DNA of 64,000 bases from Odontocerum albicorne (taxonomy: Eukaryota; Arthropoda; Insecta; Trichoptera; Odontoceridae): assembly GCA_949825065.1 (NCBI GenBank), contig OX463847.1, forward strand, positions 40,582,831-40,646,830. The letters are read 5' to 3'. Positions within the stretch are counted from its first letter, which is position 1. Every line of letters starts with the position of its first letter. This document shows, piece after piece, positions 22,485 to 33,359 of the stretch. The notes beneath the pieces are model-generated. The model was not told where the DNA came from. It saw only the letters and a list, made by a program, of their open reading frames with translations, and searched no databases. Both the position numbers and the translations under genes were made by a program.

Positions 22485-22668
22485 AAAGGGTCTTCCAAAT
22501 TGAGCGGTGTTTTTAAATCATTTTTTTTAATTCTTGAATAAAACACACAATTTCCTTTGATTTCAAAAAACTTTTTATTGGTCATTGAAGTATAATGTAC
22601 GACATTTAAACACAAAAAACAATATTGGCCAAATATCCACTCTTTCGTCACAATTTTCGATGACATTT
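22485..22668 (-). mobile_element. End of a Tc1/mariner-like transposon
   Basis: After a TA (22483-22484) comes AAGGGTCTTCCAAATTGAGC, the same terminal repeat as the element at 42178-42694. On the minus strand near 22665-22625 is ATGTCATCGAAAATTGTGAC, the VIENFDKRVDI coding region of that transposase. It stops at the tail of the RTE insertion, so it may have been cut by it. Confidence 0.65.
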
Positions 22669-22674
22669 TATGTG

Positions 22675-23500
22675 TGTGTATATCATCATCATCATCATTG
22701 TCAACCAGGGTCGATCCACTGCTGGATGAAGGTCTCCCCAAGCTGACTCCAAATAGTTCGGTTTTTTGCTCGTTGATGCCATGTGATGCTGCCATGCTTC
22801 CTGATTTCATCTATCCAGCGTACCTTCGGTCTTTTTCTGGGCTTCTTTATGCACCTTGAGTACCATTGGATTATTTCGGATGTCCATCGGGAGTCTGACA
22901 TTCTGGCTACGTGTCCGACCCATTGACACTTCATTCTTTTGCACACCTTTATAACGTCTTCTACCTTTGTTATATTGCGAATCCAGGTGTTTCGTTAACA
23001 GTCTCTTTTAGTATATCCTAACACGCATCTCTCCATGCCTCTTTGTGCGGTCTGGAGCTTTTGTGTGTTATTTACTGTGAGCGTCCATGTCTCGCAGTCA
23101 TACGTAAGTACTGGAACAATGCACTGGTTGTAAACCCTTCGCTTCAAGGATATTGGGAGATTACTTTTTAAGATGTTGTTCAAAAGTCCAAATGAGCTCC
23201 ACGCCCTTTGTCCTTTGTGTTATTTCCTCCGATATGCCACCTGCAAAGGAAATAAGTTTGCCCAGATACACATATTCCTGGACAAGTTCTAGCGGCTTTC
23301 CATCTACTTTTATTGGTTTTGGGGTAGCAAAGCCGTTCATCATATATTTGGTTTTTGAAATATTCATTTTTAAACCAACTCCTTTGCTGGCCTCTGCCAA
23401 TTCTTGCAGTTGGTGCTGAAGATTATTCGGGTTTTGTGAGAATATAACGATATCGTCTGCAAATCTCAAATGGCTCAGGTATTTTCCATCAATCACCAGG
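22675..23500 (-). pseudogene. RTE-type LINE reverse transcriptase, 5' truncated
   Basis: Minus-strand frames in order: 23496-23161 reads HLRFADDIVIFSQNP (the RT catalytic FADD motif), then GLKMNISKTKYM and YVYLGKLIS. 23183-22995 reads LKRRVYNQCIVPVLTYDCET and WTLT. 22946-22701 reads KCQWVGHVARMSDSRW and RPKVRWIDEI, ending near WSQLGETFIQQWID. This order (RT active site, thumb, C-terminal segment) is standard for RTE ORF2. Two frameshifts break it. The 3' end runs into ATGATGATGATGA (22680-22695 reversed), a simple-repeat tail usual for RTE elements. The best RT core in the window. Confidence 0.9.
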
Positions 23501-23514
23501 CCTTTATTTTATAT

Positions 23515-23895
23515 GTGTATGCATATCTGTATGATAGTGTATAAACACTAAACACATAAATGTATGATAGCGTATAAACACTAAAAACATAAACTACACT
23601 ACACCTAAAACGTTATGTTACTATCACCCATCGAAAAATCTACACAAGATCTTTTGTCATCGCTTGGTTCGTTTTTACATTTCTTTTTACTAAAACGACT
23701 TTTCTTAATATATGCAGATATTGAAAAATGTCTAATTTAAAGACCGTAGCTAATTTCTTCCTATTCTTACCCTTACTACTGTATATTTATTTTGTAATAT
23801 TTTTGATCTATTAATAATGATGGGTTCGTGTTCGGAGTTGAACCGCCTCGGGGAGAGTCTGCTCCCTAAACTGCCCTTTAAACTATTTGGATTAC
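23515..23895 (-). mobile_element. SINE-3, head and body without array
   Basis: The minus strand shows a head (AGGGCAGTTTAGGGAGCAGA, CTCTCCCCGAGGCGG, ACGAACCCATCATTATT), a linker (ATTACAAAATAAATATACAG) closely matching 8765-8785, then the body (GATCTTGTGTAGATTTTTCG, ATGGGTGATAGTAACA). It gives the order head-linker-body with no tandem array between. Confidence 0.7.
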
Positions 23896-24039
23896 CCTTG
23901 TATTTTTATCACAAGATGAATCATCTCATTAATTTAAAGACAAGTTGTCTTAAAAACAGTTTTTTAAATAATAAAAATAATAAAATAAAAAAATTCATAT
24001 TGTCATTTAGAGAGAAAAACGTTCCTCATCATTATTTAT

Positions 24040-24190
24040 ATTTAAGGCGTAAGCATTGTGGAGGTTTAAAATCGTAATATTTTTTTTATCAAACACTGTT
24101 TATTTCACGATATATAGCGATATAACCCTACCAGTTTAAACCGGTAGGGTTATACCATTACATAAAGTGGAATAAACACTGATAAAACAA
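24040..24190. repeat. Penelope-like terminal palindrome
   Basis: GCATTGTGGAGGTTTAAAAT and ATCAAACACTGTTTATTTCA match the 3' end of the Penelope-like element at 41.2 and 55.7 kb. The end then meets its own inverted copy: ATAACCCTACCAGTTT and AAACCGGTAGGGTTAT (24122-24153), followed by GGAATAAACACTGATAAAAC. A head-to-head junction with almost no spacer. Confidence 0.7.
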
Positions 24191-24293
24191 ATGACAATTT
24201 CTCTCTATTATTGAAGAATTAATTTTTTTTAAATATAAGTATAAGTTTCGTACAAGGATAGAAAGCTTGTGGCTGCAGTTATGACATTCGGTA

Positions 24294-24493
24294 NNNNNNN
24301 NNNNNNNNNNNNNNNNNNNNNNNNNNNNNNNNNNNNNNNNNNNNNNNNNNNNNNNNNNNNNNNNNNNNNNNNNNNNNNNNNNNNNNNNNNNNNNNNNNNN
24401 NNNNNNNNNNNNNNNNNNNNNNNNNNNNNNNNNNNNNNNNNNNNNNNNNNNNNNNNNNNNNNNNNNNNNNNNNNNNNNNNNNNNNNNNNNNNN
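24294..24493. other. Assembly gap of 200 N
   Basis: Exactly 200 undefined bases. The 13 bases before it and the 13 after it are both ATGACATTCGGTA, so the gap probably lies inside, or hides, a tandem array. All frames across it are meaningless. Confidence 0.98.
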
Positions 24494-24580
24494 ATGACAT
24501 TCGGTACTTTCCGGCATCTGTAGTACTTCCCGGCCTACAGATAAATTAATTCGGTACTTCCCGGCATACAGAAAAATATA
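24494..24580. repeat. Short GC-richer tandem repeat next to the gap
   Basis: Copies of ATTCGGTACTTCCCGGCATA plus CAG occur three times with variation (CTTTCCGGCATCTGTAG, CTTCCCGGCCTACAG, CTTCCCGGCATACAG). Most of the array may be missing in the gap. Confidence 0.7.
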
Positions 24581-24589
24581 TTTGATAAT

Positions 24590-24735
24590 AAAACTACAGA
24601 AAACTTAGAATGGGAAAACTAATTACGAAAAAAAGATCTTTATAGATTTTCCTATATGTTATTGTTATTTCCGACACGTTCAGCTTTTGATGGAATGTAG
24701 TGTACATAAACATAATGTTTATATTAAAAATAAAA
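24590..24735 (+). mobile_element. SINE-3 body
   Basis: CTACAGAAAACTTAGAATGG, a GATCTTTATAGATTTTCC motif, TATGTTATTGTTATTTCC and a TGTAGTGTACATAAACA end match the SINE-3 body. As elsewhere it follows directly after a tandem array. Confidence 0.6.
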
Positions 24736-24759
24736 TTAAACTAAAATTATCTAGGGCTT

Positions 24760-25005
24760 TTATATAAGACGCCCTGACAAAAGCTGTGGGTAAAGTTTAT
24801 TAAGTGCGTCGCGCCTGGATAGTAATGCGACATTTCCAATGGCAAAGCGTACCATTACGAATAATGAAGTCTGAAAATAGCTCCAGCAGAAACTGTGTGC
24901 CTTACCCCCTGTGAAGATTTTTGCCGTATTCATTTCTACACAGTTCATTGTATGCTCAAGGGTGCCGACCAAAATAACAATATGGAGTTGACGCCTACCC
25001 TTCAT
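24760..25005 (-). other. Unassigned 81-codon frame
   Basis: A minus-strand open frame of higher complexity than its flanks (VILVGTLEHTMNCVEMN, then FVMVRFAIGNVALLSRRDA near the end). It looks like a fragment of a real coding sequence, perhaps from an unrecognised mobile element, but no family could be named. No splice sites or upstream continuation were found. Confidence 0.3.
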
Positions 25006-25059
25006 TAATCTACGTTGATTTTTTTTTTCATTTAATGAAATAATTATAAAGATACACTC

Positions 25060-25150
25060 TTTACTATTTAATTACTTCATTGATAGTACCCTATAATAAA
25101 TATTAATAGTGCCCTGTAATAAACATTGATAGTACCCTGTAATAAACAAC
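25060..25150. repeat. Tandem repeat of about 25 bp, 3 copies
   Basis: TTGATAGTACCCTATAATAA, AATAGTGCCCTGTAATAAAC and GATAGTACCCTGTAATAAAC follow each other. Confidence 0.8.
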
Positions 25151-25264
25151 AAAAAATTGGTTGTCCGTGTGTAACTTTGTTTTTGGTATAATAAAGGTCA
25201 TTGTTTCCGTTTATTTTAAAAGATTTGTATTGTTATCACAGTTAAGGTTTAATTAATGATAAAG

Positions 25265-25950
25265 TAATGGAAAGAACAGCAAAGTGCTTTGAATATATAT
25301 GCAACTCATCAAGGCAACAACATGAAAAACAAACAGTAGAAGAAGTGAATAAGTGTCGCGCTGTTAATGCTAATAGCAAATACGATATTTTCGACAAGTG
25401 CTGCGAAAGCTCAACTTAATGAGCGACGCGCTTCCGAAGCTCATATAATACGTGACTTTCGCCGAACGCTGTTTTTATTTTTCAACCTTTCAGTTTAGCA
25501 AGTCAATTTACATCTCATGATTTTTCGCGTAATTAATATATACTTATCAAACACTATCAAATCGGGCGTACTTACGTCCATGTGTAACAAACGGTGTTGT
25601 TACTTTTATGGTTTAATATTAACTTTTAAATTAATTATGTCATTATTAAGGCTTAGTATCTTCAAATAAGTAAACTAATGGATCCAAATGCGCAGAATAT
25701 ATCCGCAACTATCGGAGGCCGCGGCGTGAGAAACAAACAGAATAAGAACCCAATTAGTGGTGGCACGCTGAATATATTTTACTAAGCAAATGCTAAATTT
25801 TCGACAAGCGCAACAACAACAAGATTCTGGAGAGAAAGCCAATGAACGTCGCGCTACGAAAGCTATATTATAAAGCAGGTTTTATATTACAACATTTAAA
25901 AACTTCAGCTAAGCAAGTCTATTTATAATATATACTGTAATTTCCCATGA
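25265..25950 (+). pseudogene. Two diverged copies of a possible Helitron ORF fragment
   Basis: Segments at 25265-25520 and 25680-25930 align with each other at DNA level (AATATAT.CGCAACT, GAGAAACAAACAGAA/TAGAAGAA, GCTAA..TTTTCGACAAG). The first reads STSAAKAQLNERRASEAHII followed by RDFRR. The second reads FRQAQQQQDSGEKANERRAT followed by KA. Repeated NERRAxxA/RR segments of this sort occur in the N-terminal part of arthropod Helitron-type proteins. That family assignment is a guess from composition and motif only. Both copies are frameshifted. Confidence 0.35.
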
Positions 25951-26344
25951 GCCGCAGCAGCTATTATTGTATATAAATATCACCTAAAAGCGTTTTTTTT
26001 TATTTATAGAAAAACTCATTAGCACCAATCTAAATATTATCAGGTGGAACTTGATATCAAACTATGTCGTTCAAAAATCAATTTACATCAAAGTATCATA
26101 TAAAAAATCAAAGTACACAAATAATGTGACGTTTCGCGTCACTGTAAGTGCTGATAGTATTTTTTTGTATTAATCAAGTGTAAATATGGTTCATTTGGTA
26201 TGATGCATGTGTACCAATTCAATGATTTTAAATTCGTTTACTAATTTGTCGTTCGGTACCCAAAAACTAGTCTAGAAATTTCTCAACATGTCATAAGTAT
26301 TCCTTTATATTTAGGATAACTTGTAATATGGTAAATAGCTCACC

Positions 26345-27305
26345 AGGTGGTGATAGGTATGGATAATTTTATTTTACTAGATAAACATAATTACATATTA
26401 AAACGATATAATTGAGACCAGTTCCCTTTGATACATCCGATTGCTAAACTTAAATGACAAAGATATACAATTTTATTTTACTAGAAAAACATAATTACAT
26501 ATTAATACGATATAATTGAGACCAGTTCCCTTTGATACGCCCGAGCGCTAAACTTAAATGACAAAGATATACAATTTTATTTTACTTGAAAAACATAATT
26601 ACATATTAATACGATATAATTGAGACCAGTTCCCTTTGATACGCCCGAGCGCTAAACTTAAATGACAAAGATATACAATTTTATTTTACTAGAAAAACAT
26701 AATTACATATTAATACGATATAATTGAGACCAGTTCCCTTTGATACGTCCGAGCGCTAAACTTAAATGACAAAGATATACAATTTTATTTTACTAGAAAA
26801 ACATAATTACATATTCATACGATATAATTGAGACCAGTTCCCTTTGATACGTCCGAGCGCTAAACTTAAATGACAAAGATATACAATTTTATTTTACTAG
26901 AAAAACATAATTACATATTAATACGATATAATTGAGACCAGTTCCCTTTGATACGTCCGAGCGCTAAACTTAAATGACAAAGATATACAATTTTATTTTA
27001 CTAGAAAAACATAATTACATATTCATACGATATAATTGAGACCAGTTCCCTTTGATGCGCCCGAGCGCTAAACTTAAATGACGAAGATATACAATTTTAT
27101 TTTACTTGAAAAACATAATTACATATTAATACGATATAATTGAGACCAGTTCTCTTTGATACGTCCGAGCGCTAAACTTAAATGACGAAGATATACAATT
27201 TTATTTTACTTGAAAAACATAATTACATATTAATACGATATAATTGAGACCAGTTCCCTTTGATACGCTCGAGCGCTAAACTTAAATGACAAAGGTATAC
27301 AATTT
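26345..27305. repeat. 104-bp satellite, about 9 copies
   Basis: The unit is ACAATTTTATTTTACTAGAA, AAACATAATTACATATTAAT, ACGATATAATTGAGACCAGT, TCCCTTTGATACGCCCGAGC, GCTAAACTTAAATGACAAAG and ATAT. The spacing of GAGCGCTAAACT is 104 bp. Copies are very similar, and the first is the most diverged (TTGCTAAACT). No coding frame. Confidence 0.95.
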
Positions 27306-27389
27306 GAATCATGCAATATTTGAAACATTATAACCAAAATTATCTTTCTGTGTTGAATTATTTTTTTTAATCCACTTTCCATGGATTTC

Positions 27390-27815
27390 TTCTGCTACTC
27401 AAATAGGACCTGCTTATTGTGTTAGCTTTTTCGTAAGGAAAAATATCTGCCAGGAGTCTTCTCATACCGCTAGACGGTGCCAAGAATATAGTCAGTGTCA
27501 TTCAGTTGAATCAAAATCTCTACACAGCGCGTGACTGAGTGTTTAGCTATGATATTCGTGCCTTAAAAGTTGGTATGTAGAAAAGAAGGTGATTTTTTGC
27601 ACGGATATATTTATTGTGGGCACACAAACTTAGTGCTTTTAGTATCGCAGGACAGTTAAAGCAACATTGGAAGAATATCGCAATGGATTTCTGCCTTCTT
27701 ATTTCGAGACTTCTATAGTAACATAACGTGAGAAATTTGAAATTGGCCGCATATTTTGGATTATCGCCCTTTTGTTCTGTACCATAGATTTCTGAGGATT
27801 TTTTGTATGTGTTCT
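27390..27815 (-). pseudogene. LINE-S 3' region remnant
   Basis: The reverse complement aligns with 17880-18260 nearly throughout: ATCTATGGTACAGAACAAAA, then the GAAGTCTCGAAATAAGAAGG junction, TAAATATATCCGTGCAAAAA, and the end with GAGAAGACTCCTGGCAGATA. It carries further stops. The CGAAAAAGCTAACA end corresponds to the C-terminal part of the LINE-S ORF. Confidence 0.75.
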
Positions 27816-27825
27816 ATATAATTCC

Positions 27826-28612
27826 TATGTATTGTATAAGCCGACTAGAGGGCGAGGTTTTTATATATAAAGGTGACACGTAAATAGGGGGGTCGCCTTA
27901 TATTCGAGTCACAAACATAGTGGGTAACAATAAATTCACTACTCACGATTAGAGAAATGGCAACATTGTAATGAGAGCGTTCACATGGCGTCATAGTTTA
28001 CACATAGTCTATGCATAGTAATTTCTGACAGTTTTTAGGTGTTTTTTTTTGTGCTTCGTTTTGAATCTTTGCTACCTAAAAAAATATTATGACTGACCAT
28101 ATGAAAGACGAGGAGCTCTACAAAATCAAATGAATCAAGGAATTCGCAGAAGCTGGGATTCCAATTTTAAGGTTATGGTGGTGCGTGCTGCATAAACAAC
28201 CAACAACTGTGCGGCTGCCATCAATGGATTTAAAAAATGTTGCATATCCAATAAAAATGGACTGTACTGAAGATGTTTTTTTGTGGGAAAATATGATTGA
28301 GGATTCCGAAGACGATAATATCACTGAAGATAAGACTGATGCTGAGGATGCTATAGCCATATGTGAATCTGACTGATCTGATTAGCTACTGTAGTTGGAC
28401 CTTTTTATTTCTTCTTTTCATGTTTAAACATGTACTTTACTATTCTCTGGGTACTTTGTTTTAATAAATATATTTCGTTAAATATTTTGCACTATTTTTC
28501 ATAATACTCGTATTATAATGGTGAGGGAAATGTTTTTTTTTCTCCAAAAAACAGATTAAAAAATAGGGGTCGCCTTATAAACAGGGTCGCTCTATAGTCG
28601 GGCCAATACGGT
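27826..28612 (+). mobile_element. pogo/Tigger-like non-autonomous DNA transposon
   Basis: The left end (GTATTGTATAAGCCGACTAG, then AGGGCGAGG) and the right end read on the minus strand (CCGTATTGGCCCGACTATAG, then AGCGACCC) form imperfect terminal repeats. Both are followed by a GTCGCCTTATA motif near the tip. Such ends are typical of pogo/Tigger-like elements. Inside, 28090-28376 encodes remnants: EELYKIK-stop-IKEFAEAGIP, then a 63-residue frame with a very acidic C-terminus (IEDSEDDNITEDKTDAEDAI), as at the end of many pogo-type transposases. The catalytic domain is deleted. Confidence 0.6.
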
Positions 28613-29084
28613 AGTATATTTTGCTGACGATGATCCCAAACTGCTGATGCATATTATAATTTAGTTCTTATTAAATAGTTATATACGTTTCAAAGATCGG
28701 TACTTTTAAATTTTATGTACAGTTGTATGTGAAGTTCCATACTTCGACTTTTATTTATATAAAATAGAGTAGGCTTCCACTGTTTACAACTCCATTGTTG
28801 CGTTTCAGTTAAACCTTTTACAGGGGCCATCCCTTCCAGCCTTTTGCTGTGTTCCTTTAATACTTTGATATTCTGTCGATACTTAATCACATGGTCGGTG
28901 TATTTTTATTGCGCCGTGAATCCAAACAGACTATACTTTTAAAGCTTTAAGCTATACTTTTATTATAAAAAGGTAGTTTTATGGACCCAAATATGATATG
29001 ACTTCCACTGATGCCTTTTTTACAATTTTTAACGTGTTATTAATTGTATAACATCACGCTTCAACACCAGAAAACTAAGCAGGT
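28613..29084. other. No recognisable feature
   Basis: It includes a minus-strand 66-codon frame at 28690-28890 containing KRLEGMAPVKGLTETQQW, which was not recognised. Confidence 0.4.
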
Positions 29085-29325
29085 AAAATATGTAGGAAGT
29101 TGGAGAAGTCGAACCGGCAATCCTCGAATTGGTAGATGTAATTTTTGTTTGGCTTACCAAAGATTTTGTTTCTTACATTATGATCAAGACAAGCAGTTAT
29201 TTTACCCTTTAAAAAAATATTACATAATAAAATAAATGGATACCAACGGATATTAAGCCCGCAACCCCGGAAACGGAAGTCAGGTGTCTAATCAACTAAG
29301 CTAAATAAGTCGTCGTGATCAAATG
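29085..29325 (-). mobile_element. SINE-1-like fragment(s)
   Basis: The minus strand from 29320 reads GACTTATTTAGCTTAGTTGA (A box), CACCTGACTTCCGTTTCCGG and GGTTGCGGGCTTAATATCCG (B box). A second B-box-like piece (GGATTGCCGGTTCGACTTCT) lies at 29125-29106. Possibly two truncated tRNA-derived copies next to each other. Confidence 0.5.
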
Positions 29326-29349
29326 TATCGCCAAGTTATCTAAATATTA

Positions 29350-29570
29350 CACATCACGCAATTTCGCTGTCGGGGTAGGCAGAAAGGCTAGAGAATAAGA
29401 TTTTCCTATCTCGACATTCACTTTTTATCGGTGTGTTCCGTATTCGCACATAATATATTGCCATCCCATGTATTAATTTCAGTGCACGAATTTCTTCTGC
29501 TTTTTTCTGCTATTTTCAGTCTTTTCCCCTTTTCACGCTTCCTTCCCACACAATTACATACAACATACAG
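29350..29570 (-). mobile_element. LINE-H fragment
   Basis: The plus strand starts with the reversed LINE-H 3' block (TTCGCTGTCGGGGTAGGCAG, AAAGGCTAGAGAATAAGATT, TTCCTATCTCGACA). The rest is weak. Confidence 0.5.
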
Positions 29571-29872
29571 TTGTTTAAAAATATTGTAAGCTATCATTTT
29601 CAAATTTTGATACTAATCAATTCGCGTTTCAATGTTCCATTGATTTTGTTTCCTATCGTTATGTTTCCTGGATTTAATCTATATCCTGGAACAATATACA
29701 TCCTGGATAAATCCGATTCCTGGATTCAAATTTTAATGCTCAAACTGGTTGGCATTGAAGCCTTAGTTGATCTTATGTGTGTATTTCTTAGTTGCCTGAA
29801 TGATTCAAGGTTTATCGATAAACGAAGGATTCTTGCCAATATTTTTCCAAGTCGAAGTAATATATTATATCT

Positions 29873-30407
29873 AGTATTGACCATCTCTATATGATTGTGT
29901 GACCCAAAAATGCCTATAAAACTAAAAGGAAAGGTATGCCAGACCATCGTTAGACCCGCGATTATGTATGGCACAGAATGCTGGAATATGTACAGCTCCT
30001 ACTCTAGGCAACTTGAAACAGCAGAAATGCGAATGCTTAGGTGGTCGGCAGGAGTATCACTAAAATATATAATTAAGAGCTCACGCATTCGTGGTAGCCT
30101 GGGGGTCACTGACATAAACAGTAAGCTGGAAGAGTGACAGCTGAGACGGTACGAGCACATAAGACGGAGACCACCAGACCATACGGTAAATCATGCAATG
30201 TCTATGGATCTTCCTCAATAGCCGTCCAGAGAAAGACCAAAGAACTCCTGGATAACTCAATGCTTTAAAATCCTGCAGAGAAACGGCCTACATGAAAGCG
30301 ACACTCAGAACCGAAGAACATACGGTCTGAGAACGAGAAGAGCTGACCCCAACAGTCTACCTAGGCAATGAGTTGGGACAGTGCCAGGAAAAAGAAAGTA
30401 TTGACCA
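29873..30407 (+). pseudogene. RTE-type LINE insertion with 11-bp target duplication
   Basis: AGTATTGACCA occurs at 29873-29883 and 30397-30407, bounding a 5'-truncated LINE. The frame at 29895 reads MPIKLKGKVCQTIVRPAIMY, then GTECWNMYS and QLETAEMRMLRWSAGVS. This is the KLKGKxYxTVVRPAxLYGxExW ... AEMRMLRW signature of RTE/CR1 ORF2. A stop at 30135 is followed by QLRRYEHIRRRPPDHTV and RPKNSWI. The clear duplication suggests a younger insertion than its neighbours, although the ORF has decayed. Confidence 0.85.
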
Positions 30408-31477
30408 CTAGTTTTTTTTAATAACATGTGTTTTTTTACGTATGCGGAGTAATTATCATTTTAAGAGTACTTCTAGCCAACAGTGAGCAATTCAAAGATG
30501 GGATATTTTTATTTTTGTCAGCTTCGAAAGTTAACCAAAATAACATACTAGAAAATAAACGTCAAACTACGTCGCCACGAAAGCTATGTGGTATATCTTT
30601 TTTACCGTTTCGCTTTATTCTTTGTTTTTTCATTCCGCACTGCAATTTAATTTTACAAATTTAAGGATAAAATAAGCTTTATGTTAATCCTTCAATAAAT
30701 TCCTTCCCCCGTCTCCCTGAATCCTTGGCAATACAATAATTCCAGACAATTTTCCAAGATGACTTAAGGAAATCCCTTGGAATAACAAACCGTTTCTTGC
30801 AGGATTACCGAGCTCTGCCGCATAAAGGAGCATACAGGGCACAGATTCATACTAGAAGTACATAAGTTCATCCCAATCTGAAAACCCAATTAGACTGAAA
30901 GAGAGAGAGTGAGACGTGACATTCAATCAGAAAAGATTTCAAGCAATATTTATTTAAACCAATTTCGCAGAAGCTTTGATAAAAACACGTTTATATGAAA
31001 ATAGTAAACTTGAGTGCGAGGTTTGGTAGACAAAGATTAATAAATTTAACGATTGTATGCGAACACTGCTCACAAGTTTCTTATCTAATGACTGTAGCCA
31101 TTACTTACTTATGACTGTAGCCATTACCACAACTTATATGTATTTATTTTGTTATATTTTTTATCTGGCAATAATATTGGGTTCGAGTAAGTAAAAGCAC
31201 CATTGATAAGAGTTAACACTCGAAACGGCGCTAAATACATTGTCTTATTATTATTATTATGAAATATATAGTTAGATGAAAGGTTTCGAGAGAGAAAAAT
31301 CAATACGAGTATAATAAAAAGACATTTTTTGAGAACTGACTACAAGAAGTATTTAATTGGAAACCTTTCGAGTTAAATCGTTTGATTCAAGATTTCAACA
31401 ATCCTGCAGCAAATTTTGAGTTATATGTCTTAATTTTAATATTTCATCTCAAATTTGAATAATATTTTTTTATTCTA
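30408..31477. other. No recognisable feature
   Basis: AT-rich DNA with a short (ATT)n run near 31240-31260. The 78-codon frame at 30428-30664 is not recognised. Confidence 0.45.
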
Positions 31478-32152
31478 ACACATCGTTCAATAAGCCCCGG
31501 GACTAACTACTAAAACAACTGACGCATAAACTCCTGTTTATTTCGCGTAAACAGTGCCAAACAGCGCTCTGAATCATCGATGCGTTGTTGTTTCTATTCC
31601 ATTGTGAGCAAACGAGACACCCATTTCGAAAAAAGCTTTTTCATGACCAAATGTTCATGCAAAATGGTGTAAACACTACCAAATGATATCTTCAGGATGT
31701 CAGATATCTCACGCAACTTTACTTTGCGATTTTCCATCACGATTTTGAGTTTTTTTTTATGTTTTCTGGTGTAACGGCCTCATTTGGACGACCAGAGCGT
31801 TCAGCATCATTTTTGTCTGTACGACCGCGTTTGAAATCAGCATACCACCGACAAATGGTTGTTTTCGACGGAGCAGAGCTCAGATAACACTTTTCAAGCC
31901 ATCGCTGAGTTTGAACGGTATTTTTCCCCATTAAAAAGCAATATTTAACCAACACACGAAATTCGGTTTTTTTCATTGTTTTGAAAATAGCAAAAGTAGC
32001 ATCACTAAAACCACTGTAACTCAATGACACAATGTCGGAATGTCATGAAAATTTGACACGTAATTTCTAAAGGCTGGTACTAACTGAGAATGGTATGGAT
32101 TTGTTATTAGAGGCATCTATTGTTTAGTCCCGGGACTTATTGATCGATGTGT
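31478..32152 (-). pseudogene. Internally deleted mariner, transposase N-terminus only
   Basis: TA at 31476-31477 and 32153-32154 flank terminal inverted repeats: ACACATCGTTCAATAAGCCC and, from the other end, ACACATCGATCAATAAGTCC. The minus-strand frame 32030-31737 encodes the N-terminal DNA-binding region: EFRVLVKYCFLMGKNTVQTQ, then SKTTICRWYADFKRGRTD and AERSGRPNEAVTPENI. It then continues, frameshifted, toward KKLFSKWVS near 31620. The catalytic D,D,D domain is gone. The 675-bp length is about half a full mariner, so it could have moved only with a supplied transposase. The GRPNEAVTPENI motif is common in irritans-type mariners. Confidence 0.85.
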
Positions 32153-32189
32153 TATAAATTGATACGAGTAATGTTCTTTACACAGCAGT

Positions 32190-32340
32190 TGTGATCATTG
32201 GATTTGATTGTACCAGTTATGAGCATTGGACTTGAATGTACTAGTTGTGATCAATGGACTTAATTGTACCAGTTATGATCATTGGACTTGATTGTACCTG
32301 TTGTGATCATTGAACTTGATTGTACCAGAAATAATGTTGC
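32190..32340. repeat. Tandem repeat of about 30 bp, 5 copies
   Basis: Copies of GTTGTGATCATTGGACTTGA plus TTGTACCA, alternating with TTATGA(G/T)CATTGG variants. Confidence 0.85.
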
Positions 32341-32344
32341 ATCT

Positions 32345-33355
32345 CCATTTCTTACGGGCGGAACATTTCTATTACACTCTTGAGTGAGCTGTTGGTTATA
32401 TTATTGAAAAAATCTACCCATTGCGTTTGTAATCTTCTTTATAGTCGAGACGAAATTGAACCAATATGGTTTATGGTACAATTTTAACACCACATTTTAG
32501 AAACCTAATTGAAAAAAATTTACAATTGTGCAGAATACAGGAAGAATAATAATTTTAAATTAATTGAATATACTTGAATATAGGATATATCTAAATTAAA
32601 TATATGAACGGCAAACAGACTAAATTTGATGATGTCTTAGTCTACATTTTTGTTTACATTAGTATACTTAAAAAAGGTATGATTTACAGCAAAAAGGCCC
32701 ATAATTCCCCCCACAAAATAATCTATCCTACAAAGGTTTCAATGTTTTTGACGAAACGCTCAAAAGTTTTGAATAAGTCGAGATATCTGGACTTTCCTTT
32801 GTTTGTGTTTTACATGTTAAGAATAAATGATAATCTAAGTTCTCAGATGTGAAACGTTGGATATAAGTTTGAAAAATAGTTTTTAAGCTAAATGAACAAA
32901 TAAATAAAAAATAATATCAAAAAACAACAAGAAAAAAGTTTATACAATATTATGACAATACTATATAAAACTAATATAAATATTTTTTTTACTGATAACT
33001 TAAAGGGTAGTTTTGGATTCTAACGAATTCTTTATCAGTATAAAAACAAATTGAACATTTAAAATGAATGAAAACGATTAGGATTCGCGCAGTAACATAA
33101 AGCCTACTTGAAAGGTTTTCTTTCAAATGAGGTACACAATAATGGAAAAGAAAAGAGAAAGCTCTAATCAAATTGATTTCTTCTTTTCAACGAATAGTAT
33201 TTTTTACAAATCAACGGTTTGTAATAGATTTTCTAACGATGTCGTTCTTATAAAATTCTAAAGACCAAAATCTGTTTTCGAATTTATACGCTCCACATTT
33301 GCTGCCTTATTTAAAATAGAATCATTCAATTTAGTTTAATATCTATTCATTTATT
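32345..33355. other. No recognisable feature
   Basis: Very AT-rich DNA. The short frames at 32604-32852 and 32989-33171 show nothing recognisable. Confidence 0.5.
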
Positions 33356-33359
33356 TTAA

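Noticed and set aside
24158..24523. Open frames spanning the N block
   Set aside because: They consist mostly of undefined bases.
26345..27305. Possible regulatory or CRISPR-like repeat array
   Set aside because: The whole 104-bp unit is repeated, so there are no independent spacers.
30795..30870. Possible exon after a TTTCTTGCAG acceptor (reading DYRALPHKGAYRAQIH)
   Set aside because: The upstream tract is poor, there is no convincing donor before the in-frame stop, and no neighbouring exon fits. Probably chance.
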